64,000 bases of DNA, from assembly GCF_030929495.1 (NCBI RefSeq), contig NZ_JAVFWN010000006.1:124001-188000 (forward strand). Reading direction: 5' to 3'. Below the pieces are notes generated by a model. It had not been told where the DNA came from and made no database searches. It saw only the letters and a list, made by a program, of their open reading frames with translations. Position 1 is the stretch's first letter. Every line of letters begins with the position of its first letter. This DNA comes from Nocardioides sp. LHD-245. GTDB taxonomy: Bacteria > Actinomycetota > Actinomycetes > Propionibacteriales > Nocardioidaceae. The translations under genes and the position numbers were made by a program. Positions 25,651 through 34,544 of this stretch are shown one piece after another.

Positions 25651-26295
25651 GTGGCGATCTCAGCTTCGGCATCTCTTCCGGCCTCGCGCCTGCACGGCCA
25701 GCACGACCGACCCAGCATGGTCGCCGTCGGCACCATCATCTGGCTGTCCAGCGAGCTCATGTTCTTCGCGGCCCTGTTCGCCGCGTACTTCACGATCCGC
25801 TCGGTCTCACCCGAGATGTGGGCGGAGAACACCGAGCTGCTGAACGTGCCGTTCGCGTCGGTCAACACCACGATCCTGGTGCTGTCGTCGTTCACCTGCC
25901 AGCTCGGCGTGTTCGCCGCCGAGCGCGGCCAGGTCTCGCGGGCCGGCTCGCTGCTGCAGGTCGGCAAGTGGGGCCTGCGCGAGTGGTTCATCCTGACCTA
26001 CGTCATGGGCGCGATCTTCGTCGGCGGCCAGGCGCTCGAGTACGCCGAGCTCATCCACGAGGGCGTCACGATCCCCAACGACGCCTACGGCACGATGTTC
26101 TACCTGACCACCGGGTTCCACGGCATCCACGTGACCGGCGGCCTCATCGCCTTCCTCTTCGTCCTCGGCCGCACCTACGCCGCCAGACGCTTCACCCACG
26201 AGCAGGCGGTCAGCGCGATCGTCGTCTCCTACTACTGGCACTTCGTCGACGTCGTGTGGATCGGCCTGTTCGCGACGATCTACCTGATCAAGTGA
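25651..26295 (+). CDS. ctaE: Cytochrome c oxidase subunit III
   Basis: Subunit III of the aa3 oxidase, 214 residues from GTG 25651. A CATAAT box ends 7 bases before that GTG, fitting leaderless transcription; an ATG at 25642 would add three residues. Five membrane segments are visible. Conserved parts: [27 protein letters not shown] N-terminal helix (here AVGTIIW...), [25 protein letters not shown] and the terminal [14 protein letters not shown]. It opens the ctaE-qcrCAB operon, with 58 bases to qcrC. Confidence 0.96.
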   Translation: MAISASASLPASRLHGQHDRPSMVAVGTIIWLSSELMFFAALFAAYFTIRSVSPEMWAENTELLNVPFASVNTTILVLSSFTCQLGVFAAERGQVSRAGSLLQVGKWGLREWFILTYVMGAIFVGGQALEYAELIHEGVTIPNDAYGTMFYLTTGFHGIHVTGGLIAFLFVLGRTYAARRFTHEQAVSAIVVSYYWHFVDVVWIGLFATIYLIK

Positions 26296-26353
26296 CGCGG
26301 CGGACCCTGATGACGAAGAGCTGTTGGATCTTCCGGACTGACAAGGACTGAAT

Positions 26354-27229
26354 GTGCGCCTTCTGAACCGATCCGCCGGTCGACTCTCGCGGCACCGCCG
26401 CGGACCGATCGCCGGACTCCTGGTGCTCGTCTGTGGCCTGCTGCTGACGGGTGGTCTCTACGCGGCGCTCGCGCCGGCCCAAGCGGACACCGACCAGAGC
26501 CAGGCGGAGCTGGTCAAGGACGGACGCGAGCTCTTCCTGGTCGGCTGTGCCTTCTGCCACGGCCAGAACGGCGAGGGCGTGCTCACCCAGGGTGGCTCGC
26601 AGTACGGTCCGGCCCTGACCGACGTCGGTGCCGCCGCGGTCGACTTCCAGGTCGGCACCGGTCGCATGCCGATGGCCCAGCCCGGCGCCCAGGCGCCGCG
26701 CAAGGAGGTCGTCTACACCAAGGAGGAGACCGCCGCGCTGGCGGCGTTCGTCGCCTCGCTCGGCACCGGGCCGGCCATCCCGGACAAGGAGCTCTACTCG
26801 ACCGCGGGCATGAGCGAGGAGGAGGTCCAGGAGCTCGTCACCCGTGGCGGCCAGATCTTCCTCGCCAACTGCACCGCGTGCCACAACTTCGAGGGCTCCG
26901 GCGGCGCCATGCCGCGCGGCGGCTACGCGCCCAAGATCCGCGGCGTCGACTCCAAGCACATCTACGAGGCGATGCTCACCGGTCCCCAGTCGATGGACAC
27001 CTTCTCGGACGGCAACATCCCGCCCGAGGACAAGAAGGCGGTCATCGCCTACCTCAACAAGCTGGACGAGAGCCCGAGCTACGCCGGCTTCACGCTCGGC
27101 AGTCTCGGCCCTGTCAGCGAAGGCATCATCGCCTGGGTCGGCGGCATCGGCCTCCTGATCGGCTTCGCCGTCTGGATCGCCGCGCACACCACCCGCTCGA
27201 GCAAGAAGAAGGACGAGGCGGCAGCGTGA
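26354..27229 (+). CDS. qcrC: Ubiquinol/menaquinol-cytochrome c reductase diheme cytochrome c subunit
   Basis: The diheme cytochrome cc of the actinobacterial bcc complex; it passes electrons directly to the aa3 oxidase without soluble cytochrome c. 291 residues: an N-terminal anchor, two cytochrome c domains with CAFCH (65-69) and CTACH (173-177), and a C-terminal membrane helix before the basic SSKKKDEAAA tail. AAGGA at 26343-26347 supports the GTG at 26354. Its TGA overlaps the GTG of qcrA. Confidence 0.97.
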   Translation: MRLLNRSAGRLSRHRRGPIAGLLVLVCGLLLTGGLYAALAPAQADTDQSQAELVKDGRELFLVGCAFCHGQNGEGVLTQGGSQYGPALTDVGAAAVDFQVGTGRMPMAQPGAQAPRKEVVYTKEETAALAAFVASLGTGPAIPDKELYSTAGMSEEEVQELVTRGGQIFLANCTACHNFEGSGGAMPRGGYAPKIRGVDSKHIYEAMLTGPQSMDTFSDGNIPPEDKKAVIAYLNKLDESPSYAGFTLGSLGPVSEGIIAWVGGIGLLIGFAVWIAAHTTRSSKKKDEAAA

Positions 27230-28329
27230 CCGACGCACACGACACCCACTCCGACCCGCACGGGGGCGAGCTCGCGGTCACCGGGCCGATCCCGGACCCG
27301 GGTCTGCCCGAGCACCAGTGGCGCCCCACCGACGTCGACCCCGCCAAGGAGAAGCGCGCCGAGCGCCAGGTCGCCACGCTGTTCGGCCTGTCGGCGGTCT
27401 GCACGATCCTCTTCCTGGTCGCCTACTTCACCTTCGACATCGGCGACGACTGGGACGTCGTCGCCGGCTTCGGCGCCTCGACCATGGCCCTGGGCTTCAC
27501 CCTCGGGCTCGCCCTGATGCTCATCGGCGTCGGCGTCATCCACTGGGCCCGCAAGCTCATGGCCGACCACGAGATCGTCGAGCTCCGTCACCCCGCGCGC
27601 TCCTCCGACGAGGACCGCGAGGTCGCCGTCCAGGCGATCACCGACGGCCTCACCGAGTCCGGCATCGGCCGGCGGCCGCTGATCCGCAACTCGCTGCTCG
27701 GCGCGGTCGGCCTGCTCGGCCTCCCGGCCGTCGTACTGCTGCGCGACCTCGGTCCGCTGCCGGGCGACAAGCTCTACCACACGATCTGGGGCAAGGGGCT
27801 GGAGGACAAGCCGATGCGGATCGTCCGCGACGGCATCTGGACCCCGATCCTCGCCTCGGACCTCGAGATCGGCGACCTGGTCAACTGCCAGCCCGACGCG
27901 CTGCACAACCCGGAGCGCTACGACATCGACCCGCTCGAGGTCGAGGGCGTTAACCTCCAGATCCACAAGTCGAAGGCGTCGCTGATCCTGCTGCGGATGA
28001 ACCCGGGCGACATCATCCCGGGCAAGGACGCGAAGGGCGAGAGCCGCCAGAACTGGTCGGTCGACGGGATCGTCGCCTACTCGAAGATCTGCACCCACGT
28101 CGGCTGCCCGATCTCGCTGAACGAGCGCACGACGCACCACCTGCTCTGCCCGTGCCACCAGTCCACCTTCGACCTCGCCGACTCCGGCAAGGTGGTGTTC
28201 GGCCCCGCCGGCCGTCCACTGCCGCAGCTGCCGATCGCCGTCGACGACGAGGGCTACCTGGTCGCGCAGAGCGACTTCGACGAGCCGGTCGGCCCGAGCT
28301 TCTGGGAGCGTGACTACTATGAGCGTTGA
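27226..28329 (+). CDS. qcrA: Rieske iron-sulfur subunit of bcc complex
   Basis: The menaquinol-oxidizing Rieske protein, 367 residues. It is longer than proteobacterial forms because actinobacterial QcrA has three membrane helices after a cytoplasmic N-terminus. The 2Fe-2S ligands are in CTHVGC (Cys289, His291) and CPCH (Cys308, His311), and Cys294/Cys310 form the stabilizing disulfide. GTG start overlaps qcrC by 4 bases. The 3' end overlaps qcrB by 11 bases. Confidence 0.97.
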   Translation: MTDAHDTHSDPHGGELAVTGPIPDPGLPEHQWRPTDVDPAKEKRAERQVATLFGLSAVCTILFLVAYFTFDIGDDWDVVAGFGASTMALGFTLGLALMLIGVGVIHWARKLMADHEIVELRHPARSSDEDREVAVQAITDGLTESGIGRRPLIRNSLLGAVGLLGLPAVVLLRDLGPLPGDKLYHTIWGKGLEDKPMRIVRDGIWTPILASDLEIGDLVNCQPDALHNPERYDIDPLEVEGVNLQIHKSKASLILLRMNPGDIIPGKDAKGESRQNWSVDGIVAYSKICTHVGCPISLNERTTHHLLCPCHQSTFDLADSGKVVFGPAGRPLPQLPIAVDDEGYLVAQSDFDEPVGPSFWERDYYER

Positions 28330-30034
28330 TGTGAGCAAGGTCGCCTCGACCAACGGCATGACGCCCGCCACCGCCAAGGGTGGCAAGGCCGCCGGCGCCA
28401 TCGCCACATGGGCCGACGAGCGCCTCGGCCTCGGCACGGCGATGAAGAAGAACATCCGCAAGGTGTTCCCGGACCACTGGTCCTTCATGCTCGGCGAGAT
28501 CGCTCTGTGGAGCTTCGTCGTCCTGCTGCTGACCGGTGTCTTCCTGACCCTGTGGTTCGACCCGAGCATGACCGAGATCCAGTACAACGGCGCCTACGAC
28601 CCGCTCCGTGGCGTCCACATGTCCTCGGCGTTCGCCTCGACGATGGACATCTCCTTCGACGTCCGCGGCGGTCTGCTCATGAGGCAGATGCACCACTGGG
28701 CCGCACACGTCTTCATCGCCTCGATGATGATCCACATGCTCCGGGTCTACCTGACCGGCGCGTTCCGCAAGCCGCGCGAGCTGAACTGGGTCATCGGCTG
28801 CCTGCTCCTGCTGCTCGGCACGCTCGAGGGCTTCACCGGCTACTCGCTCCCCGACGACCTGCTCTCGGGCACGGGCGTGCGGGCCGCGGACGGCTTCATG
28901 AAGGCCTCCCCCGTGGTCGGCTCCTACATGTCGTTCTTCGTGTTCGGCGGCGAGTTCCCGGGCGACTCGATCATCCCCCGGTTCTACGCGGTGCACATCC
29001 TGCTGATCCCGGGTCTGCTGCTCGCGCTCATCGCGGCGCACATGCTGCTGCTCGTCTACCACAAGCACACGCAGTGGGCCGGCCCCGGCCGGACCGAGGG
29101 CAATGTCGTGGGCTACCCGATGCTCCCGGTCTACGCGGCCAAGGCGGGCGGCTTCTTCTTCATCGTGTTCGGCACGATCGCGATGCTGGGCGGCCTGTTC
29201 TCGATCAACGCGGTCTGGAAGATCGGTCCGTACGACCCGTCCAAGGTCACCGCGGGCTCCCAGCCCGACTGGTACATGGGCTGGCCCGACGGTCTGCTCC
29301 GGATCATCCCGGCCTGGGAGACCCATATCTGGGGCATCACGCTCTCCTGGAACGTCATGCTCCCGATCCTGGTGATGCCTCCGCTGCTGCTGATGCTCCT
29401 GATGGCGCTGCCGTTCATCGAGTCCTGGATCACCGGCGACAAGAGGGAGCACCACCTGCTCCAGCGGCCGCGCAACGCGCCGACCCGGACCGCGGTCATG
29501 GTCGCACTGATGACCTTCTACGGCCTCTCGTGGGCCGCGGGCGGCAATGACATCATCGCGATCAAGCTCCACCTGAGCATCAACCAGATCACGTACTTCA
29601 TGCGAGGCGCGGTCTTCATCGGTCCGGTGATCGCCTTCATCATCACGCGGCGCTGGTGCATCTCGCTCCAGCGTCACGACGAGGGCAAGCTGCTCCACGG
29701 CTACGAGACGGGTGTCCTGGTCCGCTCCCCCGAGGGCGGGTACGCCGAGAAGCACCTGCCGATCCCGGAGAGCAAGGCCTACACGCTCACGGCCCGCGAC
29801 GACGACCCGCGGCCGGAGACGGCCGAGGAGATCGAGGCGTCGGGTGTGACCGGCCGCCGACTGCGGCTGCGCAAGCTGCGGGCCAGGCTCGCCACCGTGT
29901 TCTTCGCGGACAACGTGCAGAAGCCCACGGTCGAGGAGTTGCACGAGGCCCAGCACCACGCGGAGCACGAGCTCCACGAGCTCGAGTCGCAGATCTCCGC
30001 CGGTCCCAACCGGCACGGTCCCGCCGAGCACTGA
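28319..30034 (+). CDS. qcrB: Cytochrome b subunit of bcc complex
   Basis: The menaquinol-oxidizing cytochrome b, 571 residues from ATG 28319, which lies inside the end of qcrA. Conserved parts: the heme-binding helices with HHWAAHVFIASMMIHMLRVY and AVHILLIPGLLLALIAAHMLLL, GYSLPDDLLSGTG, and a PDWYMGW motif that replaces the classical PEWY in the quinol oxidation pocket, as in other actinobacteria. The C-terminal 150 residues extend into the cytoplasm. A strong terminator follows directly. Confidence 0.97.
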   Translation: MSVDVSKVASTNGMTPATAKGGKAAGAIATWADERLGLGTAMKKNIRKVFPDHWSFMLGEIALWSFVVLLLTGVFLTLWFDPSMTEIQYNGAYDPLRGVHMSSAFASTMDISFDVRGGLLMRQMHHWAAHVFIASMMIHMLRVYLTGAFRKPRELNWVIGCLLLLLGTLEGFTGYSLPDDLLSGTGVRAADGFMKASPVVGSYMSFFVFGGEFPGDSIIPRFYAVHILLIPGLLLALIAAHMLLLVYHKHTQWAGPGRTEGNVVGYPMLPVYAAKAGGFFFIVFGTIAMLGGLFSINAVWKIGPYDPSKVTAGSQPDWYMGWPDGLLRIIPAWETHIWGITLSWNVMLPILVMPPLLLMLLMALPFIESWITGDKREHHLLQRPRNAPTRTAVMVALMTFYGLSWAAGGNDIIAIKLHLSINQITYFMRGAVFIGPVIAFIITRRWCISLQRHDEGKLLHGYETGVLVRSPEGGYAEKHLPIPESKAYTLTARDDDPRPETAEEIEASGVTGRRLRLRKLRARLATVFFADNVQKPTVEELHEAQHHAEHELHELESQISAGPNRHGPAEH

Positions 30035-30038
30035 TCCG

Positions 30039-30085
30039 ACGACGAAGGCCCGGACACCCCCGCGGGGTGTCCGGGCCTTCGTCGT
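30039..30085 (+). terminator. Strong terminator hairpin after qcrB
   Basis: A perfect 22-bp stem (30039-30060 with 30064-30085) around a 3-base CGC loop starts 4 bases after the qcrB stop. Only a short TTC follows, so it is the long-stem, weak U-tract type common in high-GC actinobacteria. It ends the ctaE-qcrCAB operon and insulates it from the exopolysaccharide cluster. Confidence 0.9.
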
Positions 30086-30183
30086 TCCCGCGTGCGTGGT
30101 CCGTTCTGCTTCGGTGGTTGGCCTGGGGGCGGGTCTCCCGACTCCCCGCCTGCTGCGCGACGTTTCCGACCTGGGAGCCCGGC

Positions 30184-30201
30184 CTAGTCCGAAAGGACTA
30201 G
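30184..30201. promoter_or_regulatory. Palindromic operator candidate upstream of exopolysaccharide cluster
   Basis: CTAGTCC-GAAA-GGACTAG, a perfect 7-bp inverted repeat 100 bases upstream of the priming glycosyltransferase gene. It matches the site at 13576-13595 before the Flp pilins in 16 of 18 positions, and is followed by the same ATTTCCGGCAGA block (30214-30225) and a TAGCGT box (about 30257). Confidence 0.6.
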
Positions 30202-30301
30202 CTCCGCGCCGCCATTTCCGGCAGATCGACGGATCCGAGGGCCGCGACCCGCCGCATAGCGTGCTCACGACGGCGTGGGGACGACGCGGAAGGGCGGAGC
30301 G

Positions 30302-31765
30302 ATGACGGCAGTGCTGGCCTCTCCCCTGGCTCCGGCGCGCCCACTCCTCAAGAGCGGCACCGCACGCCGCCTCGCCCGGGTCCGGGCGGCCGTCGTCACA
30401 CTGGACGTGCTCGCGCTCGTCCTCGCCGCCGTCCTGGCCGTCGGCCTGAAGTTCGGCTTCGCCACCTGGCCGCCGGCCGACGTCGACCGGCTCACGGGAG
30501 TGCCGCTCGTCGACTTCGGCTGGGTGGTCCCCACCTGGCTCGCCACGCTGGCGCTCGCCGGTGCATGGTCGCCCCGGACCCTCGCCCGCGGTGGCGACGA
30601 GCTCAAGGCCCTGGTCCGCGGCTCCTTGGCGGGCGCGGGCGTGGTCGCGATGGCGGCGTACCTCGTCGACTACGACATGTCACGCGGCTACTTCGCACTG
30701 ACCTGGGGCATCGGCACGACCGGGCTGCTGCTCGAGCGGTACGCCGTGCGGCGGGTCGTCGCCCGGCTGCGCCGCAACCACCGGCTGGTCAACCGGATGG
30801 TCGTGGTCGGCGACCCGGTCGCGGTGAGCGAGCTGGGTGCTGCCCTGGCTCGCCGTCCCGACCTGGGCTACCGGGTCGTCGGGGCGTGCGTCGAGGCCTC
30901 CGACCCGTCGTTCCCGGTGCCGGTGCTCGGCCGGCCCGGTGCCGCCGTCGAGGCCTGCCGCGAGCACCATGCCGACACCCTGCTGATCGCGAGCGGCTCC
31001 TTCTCGTCCTCGGTCGACCTGCGTCAGGTCGGCTGGGAGCTCGAGGACACCGACATCGACCTGATCGTGGTCCCGAACCTGATCGACGTCGCCGGGCCGC
31101 GGATCCGGCTGCGTCCGGTCGCCGGTCTCCCGTTCGTGCACGTGGAGCCGCCGCAGGTCGCCCAGGCCCTCCGCCGCGGCAAGGCGGCCTTCGACCGGGT
31201 CGGCGCGGGACTGCTGCTGCTCCTGTTCGCCCCGGTCCTGCTCGCCGTCGCCGTCGCCGTCAAGCTCGACGACGGTGGCCCGATCCTCTACCGGCACCGC
31301 CGGATCGGCCTCGACGGCCAGGAGTTCGGGCTGTGGAAGTTCCGCAGCATGGTGCCGGACGCTGCCACCCGCCACGCCGCCCTCGTCGACACGCGCGGCG
31401 AGAGTCCGCTGCTCTTCAAGCTGCCGGCCGATCCGCGCGTGACCCGCGTCGGCGCTGTCCTACGTCGCTGGTCCCTCGACGAGCTCCCGCAGCTGCTCAA
31501 CGTCCTGGCCGGCCAGATGAGCCTGGTCGGCCCGCGGCCCCAGGTCGCCGCCGAGGTCGCCTGCTACAGCCCGGCCATGCACCGCCGGCTGCGGGTTCGA
31601 CCGGGGATGACCGGCCTGTGGCAGGTGTCCGGCCGCTCGGAGCTGACCGCCGCGGACGCCGAGCGTCTCGACCTCTCCTACGTCGAGAACTGGTCCATGG
31701 CCGCCGACCTGGCGATCCTGGCCCGCACGGCGCGGGCCGTGCTGCGCGGTGACGGGGCCTGGTGA
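30302..31765 (+). CDS. Exopolysaccharide polyprenyl glycosylphosphotransferase (priming enzyme)
   Basis: Starts surface polysaccharide synthesis by moving a sugar-1-phosphate to undecaprenyl phosphate. 487 residues from ATG 30302 with GGGCGGAG upstream. About four N-terminal membrane helices, a CoA-binding-like middle domain, a further helix (about 300-320), then the bacterial sugar transferase domain: YRHRRIGLDGQEFGLWKFRSM, SLDELPQLLNVLAGQMSLVGPRP and RPGMTGLWQVSGRS. This is the WbaP/CpsE architecture. It is the first gene of a cluster with three GT2 enzymes directly after it. Confidence 0.93.
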   Translation: MTAVLASPLAPARPLLKSGTARRLARVRAAVVTLDVLALVLAAVLAVGLKFGFATWPPADVDRLTGVPLVDFGWVVPTWLATLALAGAWSPRTLARGGDELKALVRGSLAGAGVVAMAAYLVDYDMSRGYFALTWGIGTTGLLLERYAVRRVVARLRRNHRLVNRMVVVGDPVAVSELGAALARRPDLGYRVVGACVEASDPSFPVPVLGRPGAAVEACREHHADTLLIASGSFSSSVDLRQVGWELEDTDIDLIVVPNLIDVAGPRIRLRPVAGLPFVHVEPPQVAQALRRGKAAFDRVGAGLLLLLFAPVLLAVAVAVKLDDGGPILYRHRRIGLDGQEFGLWKFRSMVPDAATRHAALVDTRGESPLLFKLPADPRVTRVGAVLRRWSLDELPQLLNVLAGQMSLVGPRPQVAAEVACYSPAMHRRLRVRPGMTGLWQVSGRSELTAADAERLDLSYVENWSMAADLAILARTARAVLRGDGAW

Positions 31766-32731
31766 GTGCGACCGATCTGCTTGACTGCCCCTGTGCCCCA
31801 TGGCGAGATCGTGATGGCGGTCCACCGCCCCGACCCTGAGCTGCTTCGGCGGCAGCTCGAGTCTTTGCGGGCACAGACCGTCCGGACGTGGACCTGCCGG
31901 ATCGGCATCGACGGCGCCGACGCCGCCGCCGAGTCCCTCATCCGCCATCTCGTCGGCGACGACCCGCGCTTCGTCGTGCACGCCTACGCCGACAACGTCG
32001 GTGTCTACCGCCACGTCGAGCGGATGCTCCGCGAGGTCACCGCCGACGCGGTCTGGGTCGCGTTGAGCGATCAGGACGATCACTGGCACGACGACAAGGT
32101 CGAGAGACTTCTCGCTGCTCTCACCAGCGGACCAGCTCTGGCGACGGCCGCGACCTGCCAGGCTGCGCTCGTGGACCGCGACGGCGTCCACCTGGGTCGT
32201 ACGGACCGTCGACCCGGTGACGTGATCGACCTACTGTTGCGCAACCACGTGACAGGCAGTCTGACCTTGTGGCGTGGCGACGTCGTCGCCGCCGCTCTCC
32301 CATTCCCCGGAGCCACCGATGCTTCGATCCACGACCACTGGCTCGCCGTGTGCGCCGCGGGGCTCGGCGAGGTCCGCCTGGTCGACGAGGTCCTCCAGGA
32401 CTACGTCCAGCACGGCGGGAACCTCCTCGGCGAGGTCGGTCGCACCACCTTCCGATCGGAGCTGCGTGCCGCTCGCAACCGCGGCGGGCTGCGGGCCCAC
32501 CTCGATCACGCAGCGCGACACCGCTGGCAATGGCGCGTCGCGATGGCGAGCGGACTGGTCGACCGCGGGATCGATCAGGACCCGGTCGTCGCCGACATCG
32601 CGGCCGGTCGGGTCAGCGGCCGCCTCCTGCGTCGGGCGGGTCGCAGCGTGGTGCAAGGTCGGCTCCGCCTTCGAGGAGCGGTGGGCGTACTCGTGGCCGC
32701 CACGTGGTCGAGGGGTGCGGCCAGGCCGTGA
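31766..32731 (+). CDS. Family 2 glycosyltransferase
   Basis: A 321-residue GT-A fold enzyme. The GTG at 31766 follows the upstream TGA directly; a GTG at 31793 is possible. Motifs: MAVHRPDPELLRRQLESLRAQT nucleotide-sugar binding start, an IGIDGAD turn, and a DQDDHW motif that provides the metal-binding DxD (about residue 98). The C-terminal third resembles rhamnosyl/galactosyl transferases of exopolysaccharide clusters. The sugar is not predictable. It overlaps the next glycosyltransferase by 4 bases. Confidence 0.85.
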   Translation: MRPICLTAPVPHGEIVMAVHRPDPELLRRQLESLRAQTVRTWTCRIGIDGADAAAESLIRHLVGDDPRFVVHAYADNVGVYRHVERMLREVTADAVWVALSDQDDHWHDDKVERLLAALTSGPALATAATCQAALVDRDGVHLGRTDRRPGDVIDLLLRNHVTGSLTLWRGDVVAAALPFPGATDASIHDHWLAVCAAGLGEVRLVDEVLQDYVQHGGNLLGEVGRTTFRSELRAARNRGGLRAHLDHAARHRWQWRVAMASGLVDRGIDQDPVVADIAAGRVSGRLLRRAGRSVVQGRLRLRGAVGVLVAATWSRGAARP

Positions 32732-33543
32732 GCTCGTCCGCCGACTGGACCCTCGTCACCGTGACCTACAACTCCGCAGCCACTCTGCGACGCTGCTGGA
32801 CCGCCGCGAACATAGGCGATGCCCGCTGGATCGTCGTCGACAACGCGTCCACGGACGGCTCGGTCGACGTCGCGCGTTCCCTCGGAGCCGACGTGGTGAC
32901 CCGCACGCGCAACGACGGTTTCAGCGTAGCGAACAACGCCGGTCTCGCTGTTGTGGAGACGCCGTGGGTGATGTTCGTGAATCCTGATGTCACGGTGGGC
33001 ACGCCGGCCGATCTCGATCGGCTGGCCGCGACCGCGGCGCGACACGGCTCGTTGGTGGCTCCGCGGTTGATTCATCCCGACGGGACCGATCAGCGCAACG
33101 GCCGAGGGCTGCCGCTGCCGACCCACAAGATCCGTCACCGAGGCGTCCGCCTCCCCTGGGTCGACCCGGACGACTACGCCCGAGCGGATCTCGACGTGCC
33201 CACGTATGTCGCCTGGGCCATCGGTGCCGCCATCGGCGGACCTACGACGCTTCTTCGCAGTCTGCGCGGCTGGGACGAGCGGTACTTCGTCTACTACGAG
33301 GACCACGATCTCGGGCTCCGGAGCTGGGCGTCCGGCCATCCGGTGATCCTCGATCCCGTCGTGTCCTGGGTGCACGAGTGGCAGCGTGAGACCGCGCGGC
33401 TGCGCTGGGCTCCGTGGCGCCACGAACTGCGCTCGGCACGGAGGTTCTACGCCACCTACCCCGGCCTGCGATCCGCCCGGCGTGCCGCGCACGACGGCTC
33501 CCTCCGCAACCTGTCGCGACACCTCTGGAGCGAGGCCGGATGA
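32728..33543 (+). CDS. Family 2 glycosyltransferase (rhamnosyltransferase-like)
   Basis: A 271-residue GT2 enzyme from GTG 32728, coupled to its neighbours by 4-base overlaps. Typical motifs: LVTVTYNSAATLRRCW, IVVDNASTDGSVDVAR, NAGLAVVETPWVMFVNPDVTV (DxD equivalent NPD) and YEDHDLGLRSW with the acidic catalytic-base region. This arrangement is seen in WbbL-like rhamnosyltransferases. Codon use is a little less GC-extreme than in the respiratory genes nearby. Confidence 0.87.
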   Translation: MSSSADWTLVTVTYNSAATLRRCWTAANIGDARWIVVDNASTDGSVDVARSLGADVVTRTRNDGFSVANNAGLAVVETPWVMFVNPDVTVGTPADLDRLAATAARHGSLVAPRLIHPDGTDQRNGRGLPLPTHKIRHRGVRLPWVDPDDYARADLDVPTYVAWAIGAAIGGPTTLLRSLRGWDERYFVYYEDHDLGLRSWASGHPVILDPVVSWVHEWQRETARLRWAPWRHELRSARRFYATYPGLRSARRAAHDGSLRNLSRHLWSEAG

Positions 33544-34445
33544 CCGGGCATTGCGTCGTGGTCGTGCCGCTGTATACGCCCGGATCGGAGGTCCGGGCCG
33601 CCGTCGCCGCCATGGCCGCCCAGGCTCCCCTCATCCTTGTCGACGACGGCTCCGGGCCGGCGTTCGACAAGATCCTCGACGAGCTTCGGAGACTGCAGGG
33701 TGTTCATCTCATCGCTCGCCCCACGAACGACGGCATCGCCACGGCCCTGAACCACGGCGTTCGCCGGGCGATCGACCTCGGTGCGGACGTCGTGATCACG
33801 ATGGACCAGGACTGCCTGCCGGCACCGGGCTTCGTGTCCGCCATCCGCGACGCGGTGTCGGCGGCGACGGGACATGTCGCAATCGGTCCGGGTCGGCTCA
33901 ACGGTGAGCCGGTCGCTCCCGGGGCGGGGACCGGCACGTCAGCGGTCCCGGTGACCTGCATCTTCCAAGCCGGGATGACCATGCGCGCGGACACGTTCGA
34001 GCTGCTCGGCGGCCTGGACGAGTCGCTGTTCATCGACGCCGTCGACACCGACCTCTGTCTCCGACTTCGCGCGCTCGGCGGCGAGGTCCTCGTCGTCCCG
34101 GATCTCGACCTCACCCACGCACTCGGCGCCTCCGATGCTGCTCGACGAGTCCAGCTTGGTCCCTTTCGGCCCACGGCTACTTTCCATTCCCCGGAGCGTC
34201 GCTATTACATCACCCGCAACACCCTCCGGGTCATCGCCAGGCACGCTCCTCACGAGCCTCGGTGGGCGGCGATGGCGACGCGGCGGCTGGCGGCCGCGAC
34301 GGCGCTGGCCATGACCGTCGAGGACTGCCGCCCGGCCAAGCTGGCCGCGATCACGGCCGGTCTGGTCGACGCCCTGCGCCGTCGAACCGGACCCCGACCG
34401 GCATCGCCACCGCTCCGGCGGCTGCGCTCGCGAGCGGCGTCGTGA
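33540..34445 (+). CDS. Family 2 glycosyltransferase (rhamnosyltransferase-like)
   Basis: A 301-residue GT2 enzyme starting at an ATGA overlap. Motifs: VVVPLYTPGSEVRAAV, LILVDDGSG, NDGIATALNHGVRRA, MDQDCLPAPGF (DxD equivalent) and DAVDTDLCLRLRALGGEV. The best match by eye is the rhamnosyltransferase group. It ends the plus-strand part of the polysaccharide cluster, convergent with the flippase gene. The 99-base gap that follows shows no obvious hairpin. Confidence 0.87.
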   Translation: MTGHCVVVVPLYTPGSEVRAAVAAMAAQAPLILVDDGSGPAFDKILDELRRLQGVHLIARPTNDGIATALNHGVRRAIDLGADVVITMDQDCLPAPGFVSAIRDAVSAATGHVAIGPGRLNGEPVAPGAGTGTSAVPVTCIFQAGMTMRADTFELLGGLDESLFIDAVDTDLCLRLRALGGEVLVVPDLDLTHALGASDAARRVQLGPFRPTATFHSPERRYYITRNTLRVIARHAPHEPRWAAMATRRLAAATALAMTVEDCRPAKLAAITAGLVDALRRRTGPRPASPPLRRLRSRAAS

Positions 34446-34544
34446 CTTCCAGACACTGCCAGGACGGTCACCGACGTGGGCGAGGACATCGCCCGATCGC
34501 GGAGTCATCGCGCAGTCGGCACTCGATGCCCGGCGGACCGCAGC

